This document shows, piece after piece, positions 35,291-46,728 of a stretch of DNA of 64,000 nucleotides. The notes beneath the pieces are model-generated. The model ran no database searches. It was not told the origin of the DNA and saw nothing but the letters and a program-made list of their open reading frames with translations. The stretch comes from Molossus alvarezi (Eukaryota; Chordata; Mammalia; Chiroptera; Molossidae), in the NCBI GenBank assembly GCA_037176705.1, contig CM073886.1, positions 8,390,001 through 8,454,000 on the forward strand. The letters run 5' to 3'. The position numbers were made by a program, and so were the translations under genes. Position 1 is the stretch's first letter, and every line of letters starts with the position of its first letter.

Positions 35291-35845
35291 CACACAGCTA
35301 TACACTGACAGGAACACGCCAGTCTGGAACTTTCTCCAGAAGGGTTGACAAGTCAATGCCATTTTGTGCAAAACAGCAGTGCCGTGGAGAGGTCAGGAAT
35401 TCCACTGAGAAGGGAAACTCCATGCTGTGTAGATGGAGAGGTTCTTCTGGTTCTGAAAAAGGCCTAGGTTCTTGTTCTGTGCCTTTCTGGAAGGCACACC
35501 GGCATGATCACTCACAAACTGCGCTCGGTGGTCTGAGCCAGCGCTCGGCTTCCCGGCTCGCAGGACAAGGAGCAGAACGGCAGCCGGAGCTGACCCCTGG
35601 CCAGCTGGTCAGTCCGAGGGGCTGCCCGTGGCCACGAGGTGAGCCGGGAATCCACCCCGAGACAGCAGCTTTCCTTCTGCAAAAGGAGCACTACGTATTT
35701 GTTTGTATTTTGCAGCATGCAAATCAAGGTCATAGCCATTGGCTGGTTGCATTTAAACCTTAAAAAATATATAAGTCCTGGCAGGCAAGGAAAGGAGGGC
35801 CCCTTATCCCCAGCCCAGGCGGGAGTGCTGTTGCCAAGCTGTAGA
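35291..35845. other. Non-coding stretch
   Basis: Unique-looking block at 35690-35780 with CAGCATGCAAATCAAGG (octamer-like ATGCAAAT) and an AT-rich TATATAAG. No exon. Confidence 0.35.
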
Positions 35846-35950
35846 TGAAGAAAGTGAACTTTGCTAGCTGGGGTCATTTGTGAGCTCAAGGTCACACAGC
35901 TGCGTGGGGGTGCACCCAACAGTGTCTGTACTCCAAAGTCTGAACTGTCA
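35846..35950 (-). mobile_element. MIR SINE fragment
   Basis: GTAGATGAAGAAAGTGAAC and CTCAAGGTCACACAGCTGCG match MIR. Confidence 0.65.
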
Positions 35951-36324
35951 GCCATCAGACCCCCGGGCTCCCAGCAACAAATGCCTCCTGCAGTGGCCGC
36001 CCCTGCGTCCTCAGGGCTGTCACCGAGAGGCCCTGTAGTAGGTCCTGAGTAAATTCACTAAATGAGTGGGTGGGTGGCTGTGCTATCTCGAGCCACCGTG
36101 GGGACACAGACGCGACAACGTGTAGCAGGACCACTTCTATAGCCTAACCAGCACCCAAGCCAAACCCCGAACTCTGTGCAGGTGGCCGGAGGGTGTCCAC
36201 ACATGGACTTCCCTGAAGTAGCTCTAGAATCCTCTCTCCTTTGTTAACAACATATCTTTTTTTTTTTTTTTTTTGAGAATCATCAGTGCTCAAAACCCAC
36301 ATCATCTAACTGAATTCCCTGCCA

Positions 36325-36435
36325 GTCATGGGAGGCACAGATTATTATTCCCATTTTGCAAATGAGGAAGCTGAGTCGGAGAGGTGAGGGGACTCGCCCT
36401 AGTCACACTGTTACTCGCGGCAGAGCGGAGATCCC
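36325..36435 (-). mobile_element. MIR SINE fragment
   Basis: TTATTATTCCCATTTTGCAA, ATGAGGAAGCTGAGTCGGAG and AGTCACACTGTTACTCGCGG. A T-run at 36257-36275 lies upstream. Confidence 0.75.
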
Positions 36436-36690
36436 GGGTACAGTCTGCAGTGGCTTGAGCCCATCTCCACCCGCTGCTTCCGGGGGGAGCTGTCTGCAGG
36501 CTGCCAGGTGACACTGGGTGCTCGCAGCCCTAGGGAGCCTGCCATACCCAGCTCACCGCCGCAGGGGCCCCAGTGACTTCCAGCCAATTCCGCCTCCCCA
36601 CCGCCAGTCGAGGAAGAGGCTAGGAGAGAGATCTCACGTTGCTCATCCCGAAGCCTCAGACAGGAAGTTGGTTAACAGTTCATCTAAAAG

Positions 36691-36863
36691 TCGGTTGCAG
36701 TTTGTCCCCGGCCCCGGTTGGTCGTGTGGGTGGCAGCCACTCGATGTGTCCCTTTCACATTGATGTCTCTCTCTCTCTCCTCCTCTCTCTCCCTCCCACT
36801 CTATCTGAACAAAAAATGGAAACCTGTCCTTGGGTGAGGATAAAAATAAATAAGTAAATAAAG
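36691..36863 (+). mobile_element. VES SINE, 5'-truncated
   Basis: Starts inside the body at TCGGTTGCAGTTTGTCCCCG. It continues through TGGCAGCCACTCGATGTG and the (CT)n tract to GGGTGAGGATAAAAATAAAT. It lacks the A and B boxes, so it has no Pol III promoter. Confidence 0.93.
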
Positions 36864-37730
36864 GAAGGGGCGTGTTCCAAGCCTGCCCAAATTAATATCT
36901 GACGCTCGCTCAGACCCGGTTATCCCAGCGGCCTGGAGGCCGGGCACACGTGACGCGTGGAGGGCAGCGAGGGAGTGGGGCTGCCTGGGAGGCAGGGACT
37001 GGGGACACGTGCCAGGAAGCTGCCGGTGCAAAGCAGGGTGTCAGTGGGGCGGAGTGTACTTGACAGGTGAACAGGTAACTCACCTGGGCCCTTCATCTGC
37101 AGGTGGGCACTGAGCAAGGCTCTGTGTTCCCTTCAGCACAGCACCTGGGAGGCACATCTTTCCAGAGGCCACAACCCCAAAGACCTGCACGGGCGGGCAG
37201 GGGGTAAATTTCCTGCCTTCATCTCACGACTGCCAGGGCGGGTGGTGCCCAAGCTTGGGCAGCCAGGTGCTTTTGTATAGAAAACTCAAATTTGAACATA
37301 ACATCTCCATAGCAACAAATTCACCATTGAGTAGTGAGAGGGTCAGCAGAGCAAGTCTGTGTAATTTCTGGCCCTCGTGCTACCTTGTTATAACCCCTGG
37401 CCTGGAGGCCAGAATCTGAGATTATTTCCAGTAGCTTTGATTAAATCCTGCTGCTTTTGCCTTATAGATTTCTCCCAGCACTGGCTTAAAACCAATCAAT
37501 CCGTGATGGTGTTTCTCCAGGTTCCAACAGACTCGGTCCATTGCCACCCTGGGACCTGGAGTTTCATTAGGAGTCCCAGTCCAGCACGGAGAGGGCAAGA
37601 AATAGTCCCACTCGTTATTCCCGAGACCGAATGTCAGCATCAGGACATTCTCCCCCCAGCCTACGGGTCCCCGTTTCTGGGTCTCTCCTCTCCTCTGTCT
37701 CATCTGCACCAGTAGGATATTTGGAAAACG
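36864..37730. other. Non-coding stretch
   Basis: No gene or nameable repeat; overlapping short frames only. Confidence 0.4.
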
Positions 37731-37734
37731 CAAG

Positions 37735-38020
37735 TCTGTTTCTCATTCTTCTTCATCTCAAAGACTCCCCGTTGCCTTACCCCAAAGTCCGCCTCCTTAG
37801 ACTCCCATTTAAGGCCCCATGTGATCTGACCAAGCCCATCTCTCCTGCCTCACATTCTTCCGCGGTGATGAGCTGTGTTTGGAAGCAGTAGAAGCAGAGC
37901 GGGAACTAGAGACTGCACCCCAACTCTGTCAGTACTGCACTGCCTGGGTCTCTGCTTGCCCACGCCCCCATTCAACCTCCCCTCGGTGCAATGCCAGCGC
38001 TCGTGTTACCCGAGTCAGTC
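37735..38020 (+). mobile_element. L2 (LINE-2) 3' region
   Basis: CTCAAAGACTCCCCGTTGCC, AAAGTCCGCCTCCTTAGAC, AAGGCCCCATGTGATCTGACC and GCCTCACATTCTTC are L2 words. Confidence 0.75.
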
Positions 38021-38140
38021 CAGGTCCCTCCCCGCGTAGAACCCGCCGAGGATTTCCCTTTCATTGAGAATGAGAAGGAAATTGTCTTCAGGATTTGCAA
38101 CAATCACTAACATATATCAAGCAGCATGTACCAGACACAT

Positions 38141-38340
38141 TTTTAAATCCTGACCTGAGGATATGTTTTTAGAGAGGAAGGGAGAGAGTGAGAACCATCC
38201 ATGTGAGAGAGAAACATCAATGGGTTGCCTCCTGTACACACCTCAACCGGGGCTCAAACACACAACTACGTAGGTGCCCTGACCGGGAATTGAACCTGAA
38301 ACATTTTGATGTATGGGGCAACGGAGCCACCAGCCAGGGC
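38141..38340 (-). mobile_element. VES SINE (older type) inserted into a MIR
   Basis: Minus-strand VES flanked by TGTACCAGAC (38128-38137) and TGTACCAGGC (38341-38350), a 10-bp TSD with one mismatch. The right flank continues as MIR. Confidence 0.9.
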
Positions 38341-38344
38341 TGTA

Positions 38345-38500
38345 CCAGGCCCTTTCTAAACACTTGACATGTATTAACGTGTCACAACAACCTTGTGGCG
38401 TAGGTTCTATTATTGGCCCCATTTAACAGATGGGAACACTGAGGAATTGAGAGGTCAAGTGGCTTGACCAGTGGCACACAACTAGAAGAGACAGGCTGAC
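38345..38500 (-). mobile_element. MIR SINE
   Basis: TTTCTAAACACTTGACATG, ATTGGCCCCATTTAACAGATG and GGCACACAACTAGAAG are reverse-complement MIR. The left end lies across the VES insertion at about 38095-38137. Confidence 0.85.
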
Positions 38501-39085
38501 GGTAGAGCCCTGACGTCACCCACTGCGGCACCCTCTGCTGTCTGTGTCTCCTAACAGTGCCCTCCTTGTCCACTGTCCCCAGAATCACCACTCGTACTGC
38601 TGTTCATCCAGCCTGCCATTCTTTCCAACCGTAGGGCCTTTCTCCTGTGTGGGACACCCTGCAGCAGCCCTGCATGGCTCCGTCATCACCTCTGCCGAGA
38701 GGCTACCCCGGTCGTCCTGTGCAAACCAGCACCTCTCCTCCTGCCACGCGCTCCCCTGGACAGCGATGGGTCAACGGGAGGCCGGAGGAACGTCTGAAAA
38801 AGGAAGGGATGAGGGCGTTTGGGGAGTTTGGGGATGGGGTTGCTTCAGGTCACTGGAGTGAATCAATTCCCGTGGTTTTTCCACTCTTGTTAGAAATGCC
38901 AAGGAGAGAGAGATTCTTAGTATATACTTGGTCATGTGCCTAATTCTTGGCTAAAGGAGAGCTGGGCCTCTAAACTGACAACCAGAGTCGCTGCCAGCCC
39001 AGGTGGTACCTTGGTTCAAGTCAGGGAAAAATGTCCCTTCTTTAAGTTACAGGCTAGCACCCTTGTGCATGGTTGGTGATCAGGA
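38501..39085. other. Non-coding stretch
   Basis: No gene or nameable repeat. Confidence 0.4.
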
Positions 39086-39101
39086 CCAGGGCTTGATTTT
39101 A

Positions 39102-39339
39102 TTTTTATTTTTTTATCCTCACCAGAGGACATTTTTTCCATTTTTTGTTCAGGTAGAGTGGGAGGGAGAGAGAGAGAAACATCGATGTGAAAGGAACACA
39201 TCGAGTGGCTGCCACCCGCACGACCGACCAGGGCCGGGGACAAACTGCAACCGAGGTACACGCCCTTAGCGGGAACCGAACCCGGGTCTCTCAGGACCGC
39301 AGGCCGATGCTCTAACCGCTGAGCCAAACCGGCCAGGGC
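39102..39339 (-). mobile_element. VES SINE with perfect 16-bp TSD
   Basis: Full-length minus-strand copy, well preserved. The duplications CCAGGGCTTGATTTTA at 39086-39101 and 39340-39355 are identical, which marks this as one of the younger insertions. Confidence 0.97.
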
Positions 39340-39699
39340 CCAGGGCTTGATTTTAACTCAGCCTTGACCAGGTGCCTTGTGCAGTGCACAGCTTCCACGA
39401 ACACGCGTGGCCGCCTGTGAGGCTTGCTCGCGGATGGGGAGAGTAACTCCTTGAAATGTAGGATTAAGGGCTGTCACTAAAGAAGCGAGGGTGTGTGCGG
39501 ACTGGCCAAAAACACATCTCCTGATGTCCCAGAGCTGCTTCCCGGAGCAGCTGTCCGCTCGGGCTGCACCAGTCGTCCCTGGGGACTTGGCACACATTCG
39601 AATTCGGGCACATTCCGAAGTCCCGTCCACCACCAGTTCCATCAGTATTGTGGGGGTCCCTGAGCATCAGCCCTTTTAAAGCATTCTCAATAATTCCAA

Positions 39700-40255
39700 T
39701 TTGTGGGTTGAAAACCACCACAGCTCTAAACTCTCACCCCGACTGCTATGGTTTCTCACTTGGACCTTTGCATATACTGTTTCCACACCCTTGTTCCAAT
39801 TGTCACCTTTTCCTGGGATGCTTATCAACAGCACACCCACACATACACACGCCACCCTTTGCTGTAATAGTTCCTGCTCACGTCTTCAAAAAGAATACCT
39901 CCCTGGCCGGGTAACTCGGGGAGTTTGGGGATGGGTATCGTCCTGTGCACCAAAAAAGTGGCAGGTTTGATTCCTGGTCAGGACACATACCTAGGCTGCG
40001 GTTCAGTCCCTGATAGGGGCACATACGAAAGGCAACCAATTGATATTTCTCTCTCACATCAATGTTTCTCTCTCCCTTCCTCTCTCTCTAAAATCAATAA
40101 ATATATCCCCAGGTGAGGATAAAAAAAAAAACCCTAACTTCTACTGGCCCCACCCCATGCTTTCTGATCACTGCACATTCCACAAACCATGGAGCATCAC
40201 CAAGTCTGTATGTCCATCCCCTTAGATTATGAACCACCTGGAGACGGACTAGGCC
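39700..40255 (+). mobile_element. L2 (LINE-2) 3' end, split by a VES
   Basis: Left part: TTGGACCTTTGCATATACTG and CACGTCTTCAAAAAGAATACCTCCC. Right part after the SINE: CTTTCTGATCACTGCACATTCC and TTAGATTATGAACCACCTGG. Word order matches L2. Confidence 0.75.
39905..40134 (+). mobile_element. VES SINE (older type) inside L2
   Basis: Starts CCCTGGCCGGGTAACTCGG and carries a degenerate GCAGGTTTGATTCCTGGTCAGG B box. Body TCTCACATCAATGTTTCTCTC, tail AAAATCAATAAATATATCCC followed by GTGAGGATAAAAAA. This copy combines the AAAATCAAT motif and the GTGAGGAT tail. Confidence 0.9.
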
Positions 40256-40316
40256 CATTTCACAATTAACCTAAAATCTAACCCTAGGGACCCAACTCTT
40301 AAATATAGGGACTGCT

Positions 40317-40571
40317 GCCCTGGCCAGTTTGGCTCAGCGGTTAGAGCGTCCGCCTGCGGTCCGGAGAGACCCGGGTTCGGTTCCCGCTAAGGGCATGTAC
40401 CTCGGTTGCAGTTTGTCCCCGGCCCTGGTTGGTCGTGTGGGTGGCAGCCACTCGATGTGTCCCTTTCACATCGATGTTTCTCTCTCTCTCTCTTCCTCTC
40501 TCTCCCTCCCACTCTATCTGTGCAAAAAATGTCCTCGGGTGAGGATTAAAAAAAAAATAATAATAATAAAA

Positions 40572-40574
<3 letters not shown>
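40317..40574 (+). mobile_element. VES SINE with TSD and (TA)n tail
   Basis: Near-consensus copy: GCCCTGGCCAGTTTGGCTCA, GGTTAGAGCG (A box), CCCGGGTTCGGTTCCCGC (B box), (CT)n, GGTGAGGATTAAAAAAA. TSD TATAGGGACTGCTG at about 40304-40317 and 40604-40617. The tail expanded into (TA)n. Confidence 0.97.

Positions 40575-40575
<1 letters not shown>

Positions 40576-40608
<33 letters not shown>
40576..40608. repeat. (TA)n microsatellite at SINE tail
   Basis: About 33 bases of uninterrupted TA between the VES poly(A) and its 3' TSD. Confidence 0.97.
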
Positions 40609-40611
<3 letters not shown>

Positions 40612-40617
40612 ACTGCT

Positions 40618-42035
40618 GACCGTTGTCCTTACATCTTCCTGTCAACACCGCATCTCAGCTTAGATGGACCCAGATTTTAGTTCTGTTGCTCTCTCAGTCT
40701 CTTCTATCCAGGAGCTTCTACTTTATCCTGAAAATCTCTGCTACCCAGAAACCGTGACGCTTCAGATCTCCCATGTTCTAGTTGGGGCTGGCCGGGGAAG
40801 CAAAACCCAAAGGAGGTAAGTAAAGTAGGAGATTGACTAGAGGGACTGTGATGACAGAGGCTGAGAAGTCCCATGATGCTCTCTGCAAGCTGAATGACCC
40901 GGGACGCTGCTGCTGGGATTCAGTCCAAGTCTGAGGCCTGAAAACAAGGCCGGAATCAGGAGAAGACAGATGTCCCAGTTCAGGACGAGAAATAATGTGT
41001 TCTTTCTTCACCTTTTTGTTCTATTCAGGCCCTCAGTGGAGGGGTGATGCCCACTCACACCAGTCTGCCGATTCAAATGCTCGTCTCTTCCAGAAATCCC
41101 TTCACTGGCACACCCAGAAAGTGTCTGAGCGGCCACCTGGGCATCCTTTGCCAAGTGGACACATGAACTCACATCCTGAATCGTGGTGTGGCACATACTG
41201 CAGTGTTTTGTTGGTTTGTTTGTTGTTGTCTTTTGTCCTTTGGACTTTGGAAAATACACTTTTATCTGGGCCCTCTCTGCCGACAGTAAGGCCACCCCCC
41301 CAACCCACCCCCCTCTCGGTCAGAATTCCCGAGTCAGCTTCCCAGCTCTCCCTGCAGCCAAGCTGTCTCTTCAGAGAAGGTCTCCCTTGCATCCCCTGCC
41401 TTTTACTCCCTCGAGGCTAAGGACCCCACAGGGCCCGCTCACCCCCTCCCTGAGACGAGCAGCCAGAACTGGATGAAAGGAAGGGCGAGCGAGAGGGCTG
41501 ACTGACCTGCGCGCAGCGCTGCGGACGTGTGCAGACGGAAGGGGGGGTTCCACAGCCCGCGTCCCTGCTCGTGCCAGCAGCTGCTCCTAAGTCAACAGAG
41601 CAATCGTGTGTGTCTGCGCTGAAGAGGACGGAGGTTGCTTAAATTGTTTTCCATCCCCTCTGAAACCAATAAGTGCTACTCCACTGCTTGGCACAATTGA
41701 GTTTCTGAATGGTGCCCCAATGGGGTGTCAAATCAAATCTTAATCCCATCAAATGCTGGCTCTGTGAGTTCCCAGGGCAGGCACAGGGCCAAGTGAGCAG
41801 CCGTGGGGGTCCTGTTCCAGCCGGTCCGTGAAGGGGGCCCTGCTGCTCCACTCTGCTCAGTCTCTGGGAGAAAGTCCATCAGTCCTAGCAAATATCTGCA
41901 GACTCAGAGGTGCCTTCTGGCAGGTTTAACGTGGCCATGAGCAATAGTACAGGGTCTAACTTGATGATGAGATTTAACAAAGCAGACAGTGGTCAGGGGA
42001 CATGGGGTTGATGAAATTACAGATGGAGGGTTGGG
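40618..42035. other. Non-coding stretch with a possible conserved element at 41640-41780
   Basis: No exon recognised. At 41640-41780 the sequence is unique-looking and less CG-rich than its neighbours, with TAATCC and ATCAAAT words. Confidence 0.35.
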
Positions 42036-42039
42036 TGGA

Positions 42040-42160
42040 TTTATTTAATCACCAAGTAGTTATTGAGGGCTTAGCTAGGTACTGTTCTAGACCCTGGGGC
42101 AAAATCGCTGAACGAGATGGTAAAGAGCCTCAGGGGCTGATGTTCTAGACACGGTCTAGA
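42040..42160 (+). repeat. Ancient dispersed repeat (unnamed), left end
   Basis: TAGTTATTGAGGGCTTAGC, TAGGTACTGTTCTAGACCC and TGGGGCAAAATCGCTGAACG, as in the family at 60955. Confidence 0.55.
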
Positions 42161-42219
42161 CAGGGAAAACCATGTGTCTTGAAAGATGAAGTACTCTCAA
42201 GAGATGCCACAGGACAAAA

Positions 42220-42248
42220 ATAAATAAATACATAAATAAATAAATAAA
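42220..42248. repeat. (AAAT)n short tract
   Basis: AAATAAATACATAAATAAATA run, probably a retroposon tail remnant. Confidence 0.85.
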
Positions 42249-42514
42249 ATTCCCAGCCACTCAGAGGCGCCTGGAGAATTCTTCATTTCCTGCAGATCCC
42301 ATGTTCCAACCTAACAGACTTGCCTAGGACCCGACCAGTCCTGTGGATAAGAGGCCACTCTGCAGGGGCCCAGTGAAATTGTCCTGTCTCCTCCCTCTGC
42401 ATTTGTGCTCATCAGGGATCTCGCCATCCCTCACGATGACCTCTGTCACTCTGCACATGTCCCAGTTCACCTCTGATCCGAATCTAATGCACTTGATGGC
42501 ATGAAGAGGTAGCA

Positions 42515-42705
42515 AAGATCTTAAACTCCAAATTCAGGTTTTGGATCCCAGCTCGGCCACTTACAAGTATGTGACCTTGAGCGTGCTCCATACCCTCTGA
42601 GTCTTACTTTCTTCAACTAAAAAATGAGATGAGTACCTACTTTTCAGAGTTGAGGTAAGGATGCATTGAGATAATTCCGGCAAGGATTAAATAAGACAGT
42701 GTAAT
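42515..42705 (+). mobile_element. MIR SINE
   Basis: GGTTTTGGATCCCAGCTCGGC, TATGTGACCTTGAGCG, TTGAGATAATTCCGGCAAGG in MIR order. Confidence 0.8.
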
Positions 42706-42724
42706 TACTCTGTGACTACTACTC

Positions 42725-44040
42725 ACACATGTATTTTGTTTTTGTTGAAGTATGATTTACATGCAATACAGTGCACAGATCTCATATGTTAGCATGATGT
42801 ACCCATGTAACCACCACCCAAACACACAGAAGACATTCCCACAGCCTAGAAAGTTCTCTTGTGCCCCTTCAGAAAGATTATATTTTTAAATTTTGAATCA
42901 TGAGTTCTTTATATATTTTAGATGTAAGTTTTTGGTTATATATATGCTTTAAAAATATATCCTCCAGGTTTGTGGTTTGCCTATTGATTTCTGAAAATCT
43001 TTTGAAGAATAAAAATGTTTAATTTTAATAAAATCTAATTTATTGCTTCTTTTATCATTTTTATTTTGTGTGTGTGTGTTATTTAAGAAATATTAGACAG
43101 CCTTAATGTCATTGACATTTTCTCCTGTGTTTTCTTTTAAAAGTTTATACTTTAGCTCTTACATTTAGATCCATAATCCACTTGAGTTAAATTTTGTATA
43201 TGAGGCAAGTCCTTATTTTTAGCAAATGACTAATGAATTATTATTGGAAGATGAATCTTTCTCCTAGCGAATTGCCTCAGCACCTTTGTGGAAATTCAGT
43301 TGACTGAATATGTGTGGGTCCATTTATGTCTGGACTCGATTCTGTTCCATTATCGTACGGCAGTGCCACACTGTCTTGGTACCTCTGGCTTTGTGGTAAG
43401 TCTGGGAATCAGACAGCATATGCTCTCCAGCTATGTTCCTAAAGTTGTCTTGATTATTCTAAAGCCGTTGCATTTCCAAAGAAATCTGAGATGCAGCTTA
43501 CCAATTACTACAAGAAAACAGCTTCCTGGAATTTTAAATGGAGTTTGAGGAAGATAGGCATCTTAAAAATATTATGTCTTCTGCACTGGCCAGTTTGGCT
43601 CAGCGGTTAGAGCGTTGGCCTGCAGACCAGGGCGACCCTGGTTCAGTTCCTGCTCAGGGCACGTACCTCAGTTGCAGTTTGTCCCCGACCTCGGTTGGGG
43701 TCATGTGTGGGTGGCAACCAGTCAAGGTGGCTCTATCATGTCAATGTTTCTCTCTCTCTCTTCCTCCCTCTCTCCCTCCCACTCTATCTGAAGATAAATG
43801 CAAAAGTGTCCTCAGGTGAGGATTAAAAAAAAATTATTGAGAACACAATGTATCTCTCTGTTTTATAAGTCTTCTTTATGTTGTCAATTTAAAAATAGTT
43901 TTTGGTGTACAGGTATTGTACATCTTTTAGCAAAATCATTCCTATGTATTTAATTTGTATTAACTTTCTAATTGTTAAGTACTAGCATAAAGAAATACAG
44001 TTGAATTAGTATTCTTCCCCTCTACAACAGGATGTTGAAG
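42725..44040 (-). mobile_element. Old L1, antisense, interrupted by a VES
   Basis: Plus-strand words TTGAAGTATGATTTACATGC (42744-42763), TATTTAATTTGTATTAACTTTC and CTTTGTGGTAAGTCTGG are the reverse complement of old L1 3' UTR and ORF2. Many stops. The VES at 43583-43833 lies inside. Confidence 0.7.
43583..43833 (+). mobile_element. VES SINE
   Basis: GCACTGGCCAGTTTGGCTCA, GGTTAGAGCG, CCTGGTTCAGTTCCTGCTC (degraded B box), (CT)n, GTCCTCAGGTGAGGATTAAA. It inserted within L1 text; I cannot define the TSD clearly. Confidence 0.93.
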
Positions 44041-44540
44041 CTATTTGTCTGGGTTCTCCAGTGGTCTCCAGTGCTTGTTCTGCTCGATTATTCTGTTGAG
44101 CCTTTGAGTCTTTCTTATTACTTGCATTAGACTTGCCCTCTTATTAGCCCTTAGGTGTTCTTGGTCTCATTTTTCATGTCGTCAGTATGAAGGCCCAGCC
44201 TGTCCTGAGCTCATCGTTTAGAATGTTCTCTGATCACTCCCTTGTATACTCCTACGTGTTAACACCTACCCAAGGGACAACCTACCCAAGAAAATCACCA
44301 TGCCCTTTCAAGATGGACAAATTCAGCTGCCACAGGTAAGTTGATTTATCTCAACCTCTGCTCACACTCTGATTTTCATCTTTTCCCTTGTAGTCCACCA
44401 GTTTTTCAACCTGGTTTCCAGAATATCCCGGCTAAAATACATAGTTTGTGGGGAAAAAAAAACTTGGAAGCATGCATTTCTCCACATTCTCTATGGCACT
44501 ATGGGCTGAGCTTCCTAGTGTGGTGTGAATTATAGAGGCA
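44041..44540. other. Non-coding stretch with a splice-site-like pair
   Basis: CAGGTAAGT at 44333-44341 and a TTTTCCCTTGTAG at 44381-44393 look like donor and acceptor only 58 nt apart. The implied product is tiny, so I do not call a gene. Confidence 0.3.
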
Positions 44541-45899
44541 ACAAACCAAAGATCACTCAATATTAAAAATATTCAGTTATAAATGAAAGTGGGAGGAGGG
44601 GGCACCCATTCACAATAGTCGTAAAAACTATAAAATACCTATGAATAAATTTAGCAAGCATAGTACTTATCTGAATAAAACCATAACATTTTATTGAAGA
44701 GCATAAAACACGATCTGAATTAATGGAGAGATAAAGCATGCTCCTGAATGGATGACTTTGTATCATAAAATATGTACCCTTTTCAAATTAACATATTCAC
44801 CAAAATTTCTATCAGAATTCCCTTGTTTTATTTATTTATTTTTCTTTTCTGCCTTGATTATTTTTTAAGGGAATGGAAAAAAATAAGTTCATTAAAGAAC
44901 AAATTTGAGATTTTTGAAAAGGAAGAATGGCAGAGAGGGAATTATTCTACCATCTATATAAAAACATACTCTAAAGATGCTATAATCAAAACAGTATTGC
45001 CATGATGTGGATTCCAAAATGGTGGCACAGTTAATGGAAGCTACACAGACCATCTCCCAGGACCAAACTGAAATTACAACTAAAATAAAGACAAATAATT
45101 GGGTAAAACTAACAGAAAGGCAGCTGGAGAGGACCTGTATAACTATGCTCAGAAAGAGGACACTAAATTGAGCCTGGTAGAAACTACAGAGGCACAAGAG
45201 GGCAGGCTGGGAGCCCACTGACAGCAGCTGTTTTAGTTGTGAGCAGCTCCCTCAGGGTTAAAAATTCCAAGCCAGCTCCATAGCACAGAGGACCAAGACA
45301 GAGCACTAAATTAGTTACAGCCACTCATCTTGGGCTCCAGCAGAGGAAGGCAGACTGGACTGAAACTGTGTGAAGACTCGGGAGCCTGGAGAGCTGGGAC
45401 GGCAATGAGAGTTTTTTGGTGAATCACTCCCTCACAGGACAGCAGCCATATTACTCAAAGAGCCCCTTCCCAGAGCCCTGCGGAGAAGCAATAGACCCTC
45501 CCTCGGGAATTTAACACCACCTGGCCAGGCCATAAAAATGCAAATTGAGGCTCATTAACTGCCAGCAAGCATCTGCCCCACCCTCTGGAAATCCTCCTAC
45601 TCTGAATACCTGAGGGATTGTTTTCATTCAGTTGAGGGCTACAACCCAAGGCTCATCAAGTAACTGAGACTAATAGCCTCCAGGCCAAAAGCTAGAGGAT
45701 AACTGAACCTTTCTTGGGCTTATAAATCTACCCAGGAAAATAAGACTTGACAAGTGGTGCTTAACATGGGTCCTCCCACATTCATCCAACCCAATAGAGG
45801 GAGTCACAACCAGGGGAACACCAATACCAACAGGAAAAATGTGGCAGGCACCAAAACACACTGAGACAGCCAAATGGTGAAACAAAGAACAAATCCCAA

Positions 45900-46728
45900 A
45901 TGAAAGAACAAGATAATTTGACAGAAGGTGAAATAAATGAAAGTGAATTGAGCAAGATATCAGAGGGAGAGTTCAGAGTAATAATCATGAGGAAGCTCAA
46001 CAGCATGAGTAAAGATATAGAAGCATTAAAAACCAACAAATGGGAAATGAAGAATGACATAGTGGAAATAAAGAACACATTGGAAGGAATTACCAGCAGA
46101 GTAGAGGAGGCTGATGATTGGGTCACTAAATTAGAAGACAGGGTAGAAAAAAATCACCCAATCAGAGAACCAAAATGAAAAAAACAATGAAAAAACAGGA
46201 AGACAGCTTAAGAGAACTGTGGAACAATATGAAATGTAACAACATCTGCATCATAGCAGTTGCAGAAGAAGAAGAAAATGAGCAAGGGTTAGAGAATATA
46301 TTTGAAGAAATAGGGACAGGGTGAAGGGAAAAGGCATACAAGTGCAAGTAGCACAGAGAGCCCCAGGTAAGAAGAACCCAACAGGCCCACACCAAGACAC
46401 ATAATAATTAAAATGCCAAAAAGGAAAAACAAAGAGTGAATCCTAGAGGCAGCAAGAGATAAACCACAGGTTACCTACAAAGGAACCCCCAGAAGGCTAT
46501 CAGCTGACTTCTCAACAGAAACACTACAGGCCAGAAGAGAATGGCATGAAGTAATCAAGGTCATGAAAAACAAGGATCTGAATCCAAGACTACTCTATCC
46601 AGCAAGGATATCATTCAAAAAAGAAGGTGAAATAAAGCTAAGGGAATATATTAGCACCAAACCAGCACTGCAAGAAATGTTAAAAGGACTGCTGTACTTA
46701 GTAGAAGAAATAGAAAGAAAAATGTAAC
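45900..46728 (+). pseudogene. L1 ORF1 (nucleic-acid chaperone), frameshifted
   Basis: L1 ORF1p is the RNA-binding coiled-coil protein that coats L1 RNA. The first 92 codons (45900-46178) remain open and include the coiled-coil heptads. After that the frame breaks several times over 46178-46470. The C-terminal domain is recognisable from about 46470 (TYKGTPRRLSADFS-like) to the stop near 46728. Compared with the intact HAL1 ORF1 at 59017-59958, the normal start appears to lie at about 45874. A 1-nt deletion puts its first codons out of frame with the 45900 ATG. Broken, not functional. Confidence 0.85.

Noticed and set aside
40317..40400. tRNA-like gene with A and B boxes
   Set aside because: It is the tRNA-derived head of a VES SINE; there is no full cloverleaf and the SINE body continues directly.
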